Shown here: positions 44,615 through 53,261 of the stretch, in pieces
Numbering within the stretch: position 1 is the stretch's first letter
How the letters are laid out: the number at the start of each line of letters is the position of its first letter
Assembly (NCBI RefSeq): GCF_900880625.1
Contig: NZ_CAAHFB010000001.1
Location: 1,116,001-1,180,000 of the forward strand
Length of the DNA: 64,000 bases
Reading direction: 5' to 3'
Source: Halorhabdus rudnickae
Lineage (GTDB): Archaea; Halobacteriota; Halobacteria; Halobacteriales; Haloarculaceae
Made by a program: the position numbers and the translations under genes
Notes under the pieces: model-generated
Database searches by the model: none
Told to the model about the DNA's origin: nothing
What the model saw: only the letters and a program-made list of their open reading frames with translations

Positions 44615-45392
44615 AACCGCCCGATACGAGGCCGGACGCCGCGTCCGGGGGGCCGTGCTGCTCTCGGTCGGGATCAGCCTCTATGCCGCGTTCATCGTCT
44701 GGTACTTCACCGTCCTCGATGGGGTGGCTATCGAAGAACTGTTCGAGGAATTACCGCCCGCGATGCAGGACGCCTTCGGTGCCGAGTCGCTGTCCACGAT
44801 CGGGGGATTCCTCGGCGCAGAAGTCTACAGTTTCATCTGGGTCCTGGGACTGGGGTTGTATCTCGCGTACGTTGCCGGAGGGATGATCGCTGGCGACGTC
44901 GAGAACGACCGCCTGGATCTGTTGCTCTCCTTTCCGATCTCCCGACGTCGGCTCCTCTTCGAGAAGTTCGCCTCACTGCTGGTGCCGATCGTGGTCGTCA
45001 ACGTCGTCGTCGGCTGTGCCGTCTATCTCCTGGTCGAGGCCATCGACGAGTCGATCGAGCTGACCCACCTTGCGTTGACTCACGCGCTGTCGATCCCCTA
45101 TTTGCTCGTCTGTGCGGCGATCGGAACGGTCTTTTCGGTCCTAGTCAGTCGGGCAGCGATCGCGGAGCGTGGGGCCATCGGTCTCGTGTTCGTCCTCTTT
45201 CTCGTCGAGTCGGCGATCGGGAGCGCCGAAGAATACGACTGGATCCAGTACATCAGTCCGACACACTACTACGACCCAGCGACGCTACTGGTCGAGGGTT
45301 CCTACGAGCTGATAGACAGCGCCATCCTCCTGCTTTCGTTTCTGGCGCTGCTCCTTCTCGCCGGGATCGTCTTCGACCGGCGCGACATCTGA
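44607..45392 (+). CDS. ABC-2 type transporter permease
   Basis: A 261-aa membrane protein starting M-V-E-T-A-R-Y-E-A-G, with six helices. The segment A-G-D-V-E-N-D-R-L-D-L-L-L-S-F-P-I-S-R is the ABC-2 family block between the second and third helix. Near the C-terminus a loop has Y-D-W-I-Q-Y-I-S-P-T-H-Y. It overlaps the ATPase gene by 8 nt. Substrate unknown. Confidence 0.86.
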   Translation: MVETARYEAGRRVRGAVLLSVGISLYAAFIVWYFTVLDGVAIEELFEELPPAMQDAFGAESLSTIGGFLGAEVYSFIWVLGLGLYLAYVAGGMIAGDVENDRLDLLLSFPISRRRLLFEKFASLLVPIVVVNVVVGCAVYLLVEAIDESIELTHLALTHALSIPYLLVCAAIGTVFSVLVSRAAIAERGAIGLVFVLFLVESAIGSAEEYDWIQYISPTHYYDPATLLVEGSYELIDSAILLLSFLALLLLAGIVFDRRDI

Positions 45393-45445
45393 GTGCAGTC
45401 GCCGCGGACCGACGGTTTTTCACGCCGCCGCCCGTCACCGCGCCC

Positions 45446-46636
45446 ATGCACAACGTGGACGCCGCAGGACTCGGGATCGGCGACGCCCACCCGCCCCGGA
45501 TCATGGGCGTGCTCAACGTAAGCCGGGAGTCGCCGTACGATCCGAGCGTCTTCGCCGACCCCGGCGAGGCAGCCGCCTACGTCGAGGACATGATCGACGC
45601 GGGCGCTGACATCGTCGACGTCGGCCTCGAATCGGCCAACAAGCGCCTGGACGTGCTCTCGGCCGAGGAAGAACGTGAACGGCTGGACACCGCGATCGAG
45701 ACCATCGAATCAGTCGACGGCGACGCCGTCTTCTCGATCGAGACCCGTTACAGTGCGGTCGCCGACGACGCCCTCTCACGGGGGTTCGACATGGTCAACG
45801 ACGTCTGTGGCTTCGCCGACCCCGAGATGCCCGTGGTCTGTGAAAAACACGACGCCGCGGTCGTGAAAATGGCCAGTCCGCCAAACCTCGACCGACCGGG
45901 TGCCATCGAAGAGACGGACTGGACCGAGCGCTGCGATGCCAACTGGGCGGCCGAGGCCGACTACGTCGATCAGGTCTACGAGGCACTCAAACAGGGCGGG
46001 TTCACCGAGAAGACGATCATCGACCCGGCTTTCGGGGGCTGGAGCGAGGCCCAGACCCGCGAGGACGACCGAGAGACGTTCCGCCGACTCCGGGAGTTCC
46101 GCGGGCTCGCTCGGCCGATGCTGGTCTCGATCAACCGCAAGAACTTCCTCCGTGAGTTGACCGGTCGTTCGACCGAGGAAGCGCTGCCCGTCAGTCTCGC
46201 AGCGACCGCGATGGCTGTCGAGCGCGGCGCTCACGTGATCCGGACCCACGACGTGGCAGAGACGCTCGACGCCGCGATCGTCGGCGAAGAGTTCGCCCGC
46301 AAGCGAGTACGCGATCCCGAACGGGGAATCGAGGAACTCGACGTGACCCGTGTCGCCGAGGCCGAGCGGCACTTCGACCGCGTCGATGCGGCCGCGTCCA
46401 ACCCCGACGAAGCCGTCACGCGGGTCTTCGAGTTGACGGGGCTGGACGACCGGCGAGCGGACGAGATAGCCGCGCTGGCGAGCGATCGAGGCGTCCAGTT
46501 CCTCAACGGTACCCGGAGCCACCTGCTCGTCGGGACGCCCGCCGCCCTCCGAGGACTGGCGACGGCCGCACGGGATGGGAAACTCGCGGATAGACTCGTC
46601 GATCGACTGGAATACGTCGCCCGCGAGGCCGAGTGA
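45446..46636 (+). CDS. folP: Dihydropteroate synthase-like protein
   Basis: Condenses pterin pyrophosphate with an aromatic amine in folate/pterin synthesis. The 396-aa protein has the TIM-barrel start R-I-M-G-V-L-N-V-S-R-E-S and G-A-D-I-V-D-V-G-L-E-S-A. V-N-D-V-C-G-F-A-D follows, and a late H-V-I-R-T-H-D-V-A-E-T matches the family R-x-H-D-V. There is a C-terminal extension of about 120 residues (A-A-S-N-P-D-E-A and onwards) beyond bacterial FolP. The classical K-G/S-R region is replaced by S-I-N-R-K-N-F. It is coupled to the next gene, which makes pterin pyrophosphate. Confidence 0.85.
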   Translation: MHNVDAAGLGIGDAHPPRIMGVLNVSRESPYDPSVFADPGEAAAYVEDMIDAGADIVDVGLESANKRLDVLSAEEERERLDTAIETIESVDGDAVFSIETRYSAVADDALSRGFDMVNDVCGFADPEMPVVCEKHDAAVVKMASPPNLDRPGAIEETDWTERCDANWAAEADYVDQVYEALKQGGFTEKTIIDPAFGGWSEAQTREDDRETFRRLREFRGLARPMLVSINRKNFLRELTGRSTEEALPVSLAATAMAVERGAHVIRTHDVAETLDAAIVGEEFARKRVRDPERGIEELDVTRVAEAERHFDRVDAAASNPDEAVTRVFELTGLDDRRADEIAALASDRGVQFLNGTRSHLLVGTPAALRGLATAARDGKLADRLVDRLEYVAREAE

Positions 46637-47340
46637 TGGACTTCGCGACCTGGGAACCGATCTACGAGGCCATCCTGGCCGACTTCGGCTACGATCGGAA
46701 GGGCGACGAACGGGCGCGGGATCTGCTCGCCTCGCTGGTCGAAGCAGTCGATGCCGGTCCGTACACGCCCGAGACGGATGGGTTCGCCGGGGAAACCGTG
46801 GCGATTGCGGGTGCCGGGCCGTCGTTGCTGGACGAAACCGATCGCGTTCGGGCGGTCGACACCGTGGTCGCCGCCTCGACGGCCGCCGACAGGCTGTCCG
46901 AGGTGGGACTGACTCCGGACCTCGTTGTGACAGACCTCGACAAACACCCCGGGACAGTGCGTGAACTGACGAACGAGGCGGTCCCGGTGGCCGTCCACGC
47001 ACACGGCGACAACGTCCCCGCACTCCGGCAGTACGTCCCCGCGTTCGAGCTTGAGTCCGTGCTTCCGACGACGCAGGCCGCCCCACTCGGGCCGGTCGCA
47101 AACTACGGTGGATTCACGGACGGCGATCGGGCAGCGTTCCTGGCCGATCATCTCGACGCCGACGAACTTGTCTTCCCGGGTTGGGACTTCGACGACGAGA
47201 CACTCGGGGTCGAGAAACGACGGAAACTCCAGTGGGCCGAGCGGCTGCTGTACTGGCTCGAACGACGCCGCGACGAACGGTTCGCAATACTCGACGGGCG
47301 GCGGGAAGACATCGATACGGACGCACTTCCCGGCTTGTGA
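46636..47340 (+). CDS. mptE: 6-hydroxymethyl-7,8-dihydropterin pyrophosphokinase, archaeal MptE type
   Basis: The archaeal DUF115-type enzyme supplying pterin pyrophosphate. The 234-aa protein begins M-D-F-A-T-W-E-P-I-Y and has V-A-I-A-G-A-G-P-S-L-L-D and V-V-T-D-L-D-K-H-P-G near residue 95. Y-G-G-F-T-D-G-D-R-A and G-W-D-F-D-D follow. These blocks are typical of the family (COG1634). The ATG shares a base with the upstream stop (TGATG), so the two pterin genes are translationally coupled. An in-frame GTG one codon earlier is also possible. Confidence 0.87.
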   Translation: MDFATWEPIYEAILADFGYDRKGDERARDLLASLVEAVDAGPYTPETDGFAGETVAIAGAGPSLLDETDRVRAVDTVVAASTAADRLSEVGLTPDLVVTDLDKHPGTVRELTNEAVPVAVHAHGDNVPALRQYVPAFELESVLPTTQAAPLGPVANYGGFTDGDRAAFLADHLDADELVFPGWDFDDETLGVEKRRKLQWAERLLYWLERRRDERFAILDGRREDIDTDALPGL

Positions 47341-47356
47341 TTACCCGGCCAGCACG

Positions 47357-48004
47357 TCACTGCTGGAGGGCGTAGCCCAGAAGCGCACCCACCGACCCGA
47401 CGACGAAGGGATAGGCGAACCCGAACGCGGCCGCTTCCAGCAGATCCGGTTCCAGGACGAGCGTCCCCAGGCTCCACCCGACGGGCAGTTCCACGAGGAA
47501 CGTTCCGGCCACGGCAAGCGGGAGATAGCCGACGGCCATCGCAACACCGAACAACGGGATCGTGACGTACTCGGCGTCCGCATTCAGCGCGACGAAGCCG
47601 ACCACTGCCCCGACGGCGAGGATCGCGACGATGGGGATGACAAAATACACCGCCGCCGGGACCGCAGTTCCGGTCTGTTCCAGAATGAGATTGAATCGGA
47701 CCGTTTGCTGGACTCCCCCTCCGGAAAGTGTTTCGACGCCGCTGACGAAATGTGCGTTGTAGAAGATCAGCCCGATCCCCCGGAGGCGTTCGCCCGTCGA
47801 ACCGACGCTCAACGTGGCCGGGCCAACGAAAAACAGCGCGGCCATGAGCACGTATCCGAAAAGCCACGCTGCCCCCCCGGCGACGATGCCAGGGATCGAC
47901 GGCACGTCCCGCAGATCGGCTCGCCAGTCCTCGGCAAATAGTCCGTCACTCCCGTCGGCGCTATCGGTTCGTGACACGTCCGAACAATGCCCGAATGCGG
48001 GCAA
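47357..48004 (-). CDS. Haloarchaeal membrane protein, DUF7978-like
   Basis: A 215-aa protein with a polar N-terminal region of about 40 residues and five to six hydrophobic helices. Between the first and second helix it has a soluble loop (Y-N-A-H-F-V-S-G-V-E-T). It looks like the haloarchaeal family I remember as DUF7978, function unknown. It converges on mptE with a 16-bp gap. Confidence 0.65.
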   Translation of the reverse strand: MPAFGHCSDVSRTDSADGSDGLFAEDWRADLRDVPSIPGIVAGGAAWLFGYVLMAALFFVGPATLSVGSTGERLRGIGLIFYNAHFVSGVETLSGGGVQQTVRFNLILEQTGTAVPAAVYFVIPIVAILAVGAVVGFVALNADAEYVTIPLFGVAMAVGYLPLAVAGTFLVELPVGWSLGTLVLEPDLLEAAAFGFAYPFVVGSVGALLGYALQQ

Positions 48005-48040
48005 AAAACCTCCGGCCGGCGTCCGCCACAGGTCGCAGGA

Positions 48041-48448
48041 TCAGTCTTCGGGATCGAAGTCAAGCGCCGCGGAGTTGATGCAGTAGCGTTTGCCCGTCGG
48101 CTCCGGGCCGTCGTCGAAGACGTGGCCCAAGTGGCCGCCACACTCCCCACAGAGCACTTCGGTCCGTTCCATACCGTGGCGGGTGTCGAGTTCGGTCTCG
48201 ACGTTTCCGTCCTCGACCACCTCGGTGAAACTCGGCCAGCCGTGACCGGACTCGAACTGTCGGTCGGTGTCGAACAGTGCCGTCCCACAGCCAGCACACC
48301 GGAAGACGCCGTCGTCGTCGACCTCGAGGTACTCGCCGCTGAACTTCGGTTCTGTCCCGCGCTCGCGGAGGATGTGGTACTCCTCCTCGGTCAGGATCTC
48401 GCGCCACTCCTCGTCGGATCCCGGAACGGCCTCGCTTGATTCGTCCAT
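48041..48448 (-). CDS. msrB: Peptide-methionine (R)-S-oxide reductase
   Basis: Repairs oxidised methionine. The 135-aa protein begins M-D-E-S-S-E-A-V-P-G-S-D. Two zinc-binding pairs are visible, C-A-G-C and C-G-E-C. G-H-G-W-P-S-F matches the substrate loop and the catalytic cysteine is in K-R-Y-C-I-N-S-A-A. The upstream extension of the open frame is not protein-like. Confidence 0.94.
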   Translation of the reverse strand: MDESSEAVPGSDEEWREILTEEEYHILRERGTEPKFSGEYLEVDDDGVFRCAGCGTALFDTDRQFESGHGWPSFTEVVEDGNVETELDTRHGMERTEVLCGECGGHLGHVFDDGPEPTGKRYCINSAALDFDPED

Positions 48449-48886
48449 ACCGTCACGTAGTTCTCCGGCGGTAAATGCCCACTGGACGGGGCAGACCTGG
48501 GGCACGTCTCGTACAGCCGATGGCTGGGTCCGCGATCCGGACACAGTCGGCCTCGAACTGATCGAGGACATATACTGAAATTTCAAAGGGATACTCTCAC
48601 GCTGTCTGCGTTCGTAGTATAGATGGCGCAGTTTCGGCCACAACGGTAGTAAAGCGAAAACAGTGTATCTGGGATGGCAAAAGTACAAACGATATATCAC
48701 CCGATATACAGAGTCAATGGGGCGACCTGAGAGTACTCGGATGTACACCGCTGGCTGGGATCCTACCCTCGCTTTCACAGGCAACTTCATTGGCTGGTGG
48801 GCAGCGAGGCCGGACTGCTGGTCGCCGCGTTCGAGCTGGTCGGTAAATCCATCAGTTCGGCGCGGAAATGGTCCGTAGCCCCGCGA
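48449..48886. other. 438-bp intergenic region between msrB and uvrC
   Basis: No convincing gene is seen on either strand. The middle part (about 48560-48720) is clearly lower in GC than its flanks and contains several AT-rich stretches (ATATACTGAAATTT, GATATATCACC) that could serve as msrB promoter elements or as remnants of inserted DNA. An open frame on the plus strand in this region begins with plausible residues but turns W-rich and unlike a haloarchaeal protein. Confidence 0.5.
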
Positions 48887-50623
48887 TCAAAGCTGTCGTC
48901 GGATCGTCTCAGCCGTTGCGTCCCCGACGCCGGGCACGTCCCGGAGTTCGTCAATCGAGGCCTCGCGGACGCCCGCGACACTGCCGAACCGCCCCAACAG
49001 CCGTACCCGAAGCGCGGGACCGATCCCCGGCACGTCGTCGAGTGCCGTCGAAGCGTCGTCACGAAGCGTCTCGTGATACTGCACCGCGAACCGGTGGGCC
49101 TCGTCCCGGACGCGCTGGAGGAGCCGCAATTGTGGCACGCCCCCGTCCCAGTCGAACGTCCGTCCGGATGTGATCACGCGTTCCTCGGCCTTTGCCAGTG
49201 CTACCGCGGGAACGTCCCAGCCGACGGCGTCGAGGGCGTCCCGGGCGGCCGAGAGCTGTCCCTCGCCGCCGTCGATCAAGAGGAGATCGGGATCGGGCCG
49301 GTCGTCTCGCCCCTCGATCGCCCGCTTGGCCCGCCAGCCGATCAGCGACCGCATCGCGGCGTAGTCGTCGTTGCCCTCCGGGAGTTTCTTGCGCCGGTAA
49401 TCGGGTTTCTCAGGAGTGCCGTCGACGAAGCAAACATCGCTACCGACGACACCCGAACCACCGGTGTGACTCACGTCGAACCCCTCGATGCGATCGGCAG
49501 CGTCCAGATCGAGCGCCTCGGCCAGCGCCGCGACGCCGTCGTCCCGTCCTGTCCCGCGGCGGGCGTTCTTCAGTGCGAGGTCGACCAGTGTCGCCTCCCG
49601 TCCCGCGCCGGGGACGGCCACGTCGACGTCGACATCGGTCAGCCACGAGCGGACCTCGTCGTCTGTCAATCGATCAGAGAGCAGCAACCGATCGGGTAAC
49701 TCCCGCTCGGCGTAGTACTGTGGGACGAATGCAGCGAGCACGTCGCCGGCCTGCTGGCCGTCTGGCGTCTCGACGGTGTGGCGTTCCCGATCGACCAGCG
49801 AGCCCTCGGAGCTATGAAGGCGTGCGACTGTCGCCGCGTCCCCCTCCAGAACGACCGCCAGCACGTCGGTCGTCCGATCCGCGGTCGATTCGACGGCTTC
49901 GGCACCACCCTCGTGGAAGGATTCGACGACATCGAGACGGTCCCGGAGATTCGCCGCCCGCTCGAAGGCCGCGTCGGCGGCGGCCCGATCCATCTCCTCG
50001 CGGATCGGTTCAGCGAGTATCCCCGTCTCTCCGCGGAAAAAACGCCGGACTGCGTCGACGTCCTCGCGGTAGGTTTCCGGATCGATCTCGCCGGTACAGG
50101 GCGCCGAGCAGAGCCCGATGTCGTAGTCAAGACAGGGACGATCGCGGTTCGCGTACTTGTGATCCGAACATCCACGCAGGCCGTAGGTCGCCCGGATCGC
50201 TTTGACGACGGTCTCGACGTCCCCCTTGTCGGTAAACGGCCCGAACACGTCCGCACCCTCGTCGGGATCGCGCGTGATCTCGATCCGCGGGGCTGCGTGG
50301 TCGGTCAGTTGCACGAGCGGGTAGGACTTGTCGTCCCGGAGCCGGACGTTATAGCGTGGCTGATAGCGTTTGATGAGGTTCGCCTCAAGGAGGAGCGCCT
50401 GCGTCTCGGTGTCGGTGACGACCACCTCGACGGCGTCGGCCCGTTCGACCATCCGTCGGATGCGTTCACCACGCGGATCGGCGTACGACCGAACGCGATC
50501 CCGGAGATCGACGGCTTTGCCGACGTAGAGGACGGTCCCGTCTGTGCCGCCGTCCAGAAACTGGTAGACGCCAGGCTCGGTCGGGAGATCCGCGGCACGG
50601 GACCGCACGGCGGCCTGATCCAT
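48887..50623 (-). CDS. uvrC: Excinuclease ABC subunit C
   Basis: Makes the dual incisions in nucleotide-excision repair with UvrA and UvrB. The 578-aa protein has an N-terminal GIY-YIG nuclease domain (P-G-V-Y-Q-F-L and [13 protein letters not shown]). A cysteine-rich block follows ([13 protein letters not shown]), then a UVR motif near residue 210. The RNase H-like domain has G-F-D-V-S-H-T-G-G and [10 protein letters not shown]. Two C-terminal helix-hairpin-helix motifs end in V-P-G-V-G-D-A-T-A. UvrA and UvrB are not in the window. Confidence 0.95.
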   Translation of the reverse strand: MDQAAVRSRAADLPTEPGVYQFLDGGTDGTVLYVGKAVDLRDRVRSYADPRGERIRRMVERADAVEVVVTDTETQALLLEANLIKRYQPRYNVRLRDDKSYPLVQLTDHAAPRIEITRDPDEGADVFGPFTDKGDVETVVKAIRATYGLRGCSDHKYANRDRPCLDYDIGLCSAPCTGEIDPETYREDVDAVRRFFRGETGILAEPIREEMDRAAADAAFERAANLRDRLDVVESFHEGGAEAVESTADRTTDVLAVVLEGDAATVARLHSSEGSLVDRERHTVETPDGQQAGDVLAAFVPQYYAERELPDRLLLSDRLTDDEVRSWLTDVDVDVAVPGAGREATLVDLALKNARRGTGRDDGVAALAEALDLDAADRIEGFDVSHTGGSGVVGSDVCFVDGTPEKPDYRRKKLPEGNDDYAAMRSLIGWRAKRAIEGRDDRPDPDLLLIDGGEGQLSAARDALDAVGWDVPAVALAKAEERVITSGRTFDWDGGVPQLRLLQRVRDEAHRFAVQYHETLRDDASTALDDVPGIGPALRVRLLGRFGSVAGVREASIDELRDVPGVGDATAETIRRQL

Positions 50624-50682
50624 CGGCCGGGGCTAGGTTCTCGAACGGATTGAACGTGGCGTCATGCGGAAACGAGAGACAG

Positions 50683-51321
50683 TCATCCAAACCGTTCCAG
50701 CAGGTCGAACGATCGCTGATCGGGACCGTCCGTGGAGACGCCCTCGGGAAGGATCGCATCACGGAGTGCAGCGACAGTCGAATCGGCGTCGTCAGGTGAG
50801 GCTGCGATCGGGAGATCCTCGCCACCGGCGATCGAGACGACCAGTCGGGTTTCCCGAGAGTAGACGTAGACCCCAATGGGGACGAGCGAAAACAACAGCA
50901 ACAATAGCCCGAACAGGCGCATGTAGTCGTCGAGGCTGGAGAGGATGTCGATCATTGCCTGGACCATCCCGAGGATGCCGCCGATCCCCATCGCGCCGGC
51001 ACCGGCGTCCATCTCGCCGAGATTGACGTCACCCAACAGTGCACCGAAGTCGACGACCAGCCCGGTCCCGAGAAAGACAATCCCGAAGAGACCGGCACGG
51101 AACCCGGTCATCAAGAAACCCGTCTCCCCGTCGGTTCTGATGGCGACGTCGGTTACGTTCGGGCGCTCAACCTGCCGGAAGTTCTCGCCCTCCATCTCGG
51201 GAGTGAACGCAAGGACGCGATGGGTCGTCACGACGACGTGTGCTGTCCCGACCGACACCTGTTCGGTCACGTCCTCTCCCTCGTAGAGCAACTCCTCGAC
51301 GCGATCGCTCCAGTCGGCCAT
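50683..51321 (-). CDS. Haloarchaeal membrane-anchored PH-like domain protein
   Basis: A 212-aa protein. The first 65 residues resemble a small beta-rich PH-like domain (L-Y-E-G-E-D-V-T; V-V-V-T-T-H-R-V-L-A-F-T), a form common in archaeal membrane proteins. Two hydrophobic helices follow (near 68-90 and 125-152), separated by a G/M-rich loop. The last 60 residues are soluble (V-S-I-A-G-G-E-D-L-P). Function unknown. It lies 60 bp upstream of uvrC on the same strand. Confidence 0.68.
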   Translation of the reverse strand: MADWSDRVEELLYEGEDVTEQVSVGTAHVVVTTHRVLAFTPEMEGENFRQVERPNVTDVAIRTDGETGFLMTGFRAGLFGIVFLGTGLVVDFGALLGDVNLGEMDAGAGAMGIGGILGMVQAMIDILSSLDDYMRLFGLLLLLFSLVPIGVYVYSRETRLVVSIAGGEDLPIAASPDDADSTVAALRDAILPEGVSTDGPDQRSFDLLERFG

Positions 51322-51431
51322 CGGTCGAATTTCGGGGCGCGTTCACAAGAAGCCACTGGCCGCCGGAAGTGGGCGTCTCGTCCGGATCACCGGTCGGAGG
51401 ATACAACCCGCTACCCACCCAAGCGTTGCTC

Positions 51432-51695
51432 ATGAGCGAGGGGACCGTCCAGTGCTGGCTGGTCGAACGCGACTTCTACGACGAAGATCTGGTGACGCTC
51501 GTCTACGCGACCCGGGACGGGTCGAGACACGTCACCCAGCAGCGATCGACGGCGCTGCTGATGAAAGAGCAAGTGACCGCCGCGATCGAGGTCGAACCGG
51601 ACCGACTGGAGCCGGCCGATCCCGACGAGCGCGATCGCTACGCCCGCGAAGCCGACCGGATGGCCGAGAACCATCGGCCCGACGACAGCGTCTAA
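51432..51695 (+). CDS. Small acidic haloarchaeal protein
   Basis: An 87-aa protein starting M-S-E-G-T-V-Q-C-W-L-V-E-R. The first half is predicted beta (L-V-T-L-V-Y-A-T; S-R-H-V-T-Q-Q-R-S-T) and the second helical and acidic. Its composition is typical of haloarchaeal cytosolic proteins. Divergent from the PH-like protein gene. No family recognised. Confidence 0.68.
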   Translation: MSEGTVQCWLVERDFYDEDLVTLVYATRDGSRHVTQQRSTALLMKEQVTAAIEVEPDRLEPADPDERDRYAREADRMAENHRPDDSV

Positions 51696-51848
51696 ACGCC
51701 GAAGAACACCGCACCAGCGGACCGACGATCCCGTCGTGAGTTGACCCGACGATGTCGTCTGCACGAGGAAACGTCCCCGCTACGGATAGCTCAAAGAACG
51801 CCTTGACCGTGCGTGACCTTTTGGGTTCCCGGAACCCGTCGTCCGTAC

Positions 51849-52139
51849 ATGGCACAGATTGGTCCCCCCACCATCGAACAGTTCAGTCGCCTCCGTCCGG
51901 CGTTTGGACGAGCCCTGGTCGCAGCCGGATTCTGGAGTGCCGTGCTCCTGGGACTGGCGTTGCTGCCGCTGCTTTTGGTCGCGTCGACGCGGATCGACAT
52001 CGTGGCTCTCTTCGTTGCCTGCGACGTGCTCTGTCTCCTCGTCGGTCACCGGTACGATCCCAGCCACGATGGGGATCGCCGGACCGAGAACGACGGCAGA
52101 CAGAGAATAACCACCGGAGCGTCGACAGGAAGAGCATGA
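51849..52139 (+). CDS. Small membrane protein of unknown function
   Basis: A 96-aa protein starting M-A-Q-I-G-P-P-T-I-E-Q-F, with two hydrophobic helices (about residues 23-44 and 50-64) and a hydrophilic D/R/T-rich tail of about 30 residues. The polar N-terminus and tail suggest both ends lie in the cytoplasm. It converges on the gene ending at 52174. Function unknown. Confidence 0.55.
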   Translation: MAQIGPPTIEQFSRLRPAFGRALVAAGFWSAVLLGLALLPLLLVASTRIDIVALFVACDVLCLLVGHRYDPSHDGDRRTENDGRQRITTGASTGRA

Positions 52140-52173
52140 TCACCACAGGGCATCGCCGGGGATAGATGCGCCC

Positions 52174-52536
52174 TCACTGCACGAGCAAGGCGTAGAGGAT
52201 CGCCGCCATGCCGAGGAGTTGACTGCCCTGCATGATCCCGGCGAGATAGAGCTGATCGAGCGGCGACTGGAAGTCGAAAGCGACGATAAGAATGTACAGC
52301 AGGTATTCGAGCGTCCCGGGGAACGCGATCGCAAGGACGAACCCGATCGCGATGAACAGCATCGGGCGGCTGGCGTTCCGTCTGTAGCCCCGGAAGGCGA
52401 CGTAGGCGATAGCGATGCCGATCGCGATCGTAATCGCACCTCCAGCCAGCAACAACAGTTCTCCCGAGCCAGACGGTGCGGTGGCGGCTTGCATCGGAAC
52501 AACGCTACTCTCGTAAGACGGCGATGGTTCAATCAT
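52174..52536 (-). CDS. Membrane protein partner of a winged-helix regulator (DUF7521-like)
   Basis: A 120-aa protein with three hydrophobic helices after a short polar N-terminus. The first loop has F-R-G-Y-R-R-N-A-S-R-P-M, and the last helix ends A-A-I-L-Y-A-L-L-V-Q. Similar small proteins are known to me directly downstream of ArsR-like regulators in haloarchaea (DUF7521). It follows the regulator on the same strand with a 2-bp gap, so the two are one operon. Its role may be to sense membrane state for the regulator, an inference. Confidence 0.72.
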   Translation of the reverse strand: MIEPSPSYESSVVPMQAATAPSGSGELLLLAGGAITIAIGIAIAYVAFRGYRRNASRPMLFIAIGFVLAIAFPGTLEYLLYILIVAFDFQSPLDQLYLAGIMQGSQLLGMAAILYALLVQ

Positions 52537-52538
52537 GG

Positions 52539-52898
52539 TTACATCCCTTCCACGAGCCGGGTAAAGCGATCGGCGATCGATTCGCGACGGTCTACAGTGA
52601 CCTCGAAGCCGCCGTCTTCCAGCCTGACGGAGACCTCCGAGAGCGTCGCGGTATAGAGCTGTTCGTGATGCCCGCCTTCGGTGTCGGGCCGGGTCCGAGT
52701 CTCGACCAGATTCAGTTCGCGCAGGTCCTCGATGCGGCGGTAGATGGTCGGTCCGGAGACGTCACACCGGTCTGCGAGTTCCGTAGCAGTCATGGGTTGT
52801 GCACTCGTCGCTGCGAGGATAGTCCGTGCACACTCGTCCTCGAGGAGCGAAGCGACGTCCTCTAGGACATCCTCGTCGGTCACGTACGCCGGTTGCAC
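52539..52898 (-). CDS. ArsR-like winged-helix transcriptional regulator
   Basis: A 119-aa DNA-binding protein. The helix-turn-helix is around residues 30-60 (M-T-A-T-E-L-A-D-R-C-D-V-S-G-P-T-I-Y-R-R) followed by the wing (L-V-E-T-R-T-R). The C-terminal part is beta then helical (I-A-D-R-F-T-R-L-V-E-G-M). No metal-binding cysteines like those of ArsR/SmtB are present. Divergent from the ABC cassette at 53009-55005, which it may control. Confidence 0.82.
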   Translation of the reverse strand: MQPAYVTDEDVLEDVASLLEDECARTILAATSAQPMTATELADRCDVSGPTIYRRIEDLRELNLVETRTRPDTEGGHHEQLYTATLSEVSVRLEDGGFEVTVDRRESIADRFTRLVEGM

Positions 52899-53008
52899 TT
52901 TCCATCACTTAAATTGATACTATCGACATACCTGTCGCGTTTTTTACCTCCACGGGGTGAAACCCGGCGTTCCTTTATAAGTGACTGCCGGTGGGAGGCC
53001 CGATCGCT

Positions 53009-53239
53009 ATGGCAGCCATCGAAACGAGCGAGTTGCGCAAGAAGTACGGGGTGGTGTGCTCGCGCTTGGGGCATAGACCGCCGGGTCGGAAAGGGAGAGA
53101 TTTTCGGCTTTCTGGGCCCAATGGGACGGGAAAATCGACACCGATCAACATCTTTCTGGAGTTCGTTCATCCGACAGAGGGGTCGGCGACGGTACTCGGG
53201 ATAGTCACACAGGAGCTATCGAAACGGCAAGGATTATGA
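53009..53239 (+). pseudogene. Decayed ABC ATPase fragment
   Basis: The 5' part of an ABC ATPase gene with two frameshifts. It begins M-A-A-I-E-T-S-E-L-R-K-K-Y-G. Near 53057 the protein-like sequence moves to another frame (G-I-D-R-R-V-G-K-G-E-I-F-G-F-L-G-P), and near 53120 it returns with N-G-T-G-K-S-T (Walker A). It then ends after A-T-V-L-G without signature or Walker B. Parts resemble the intact ATPase that starts 22 bp downstream, so it is probably a paralogue or former duplicate left as a remnant. Confidence 0.8.
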
Positions 53240-53261
53240 CGACACCTTCAGAAGGACGGGC

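Noticed and set aside
48663-48878. 71-codon plus-strand frame between msrB and uvrC
   Set aside because: Tryptophan- and arginine-rich with no acidic bias, no promoter at leaderless distance and no recognisable motif.
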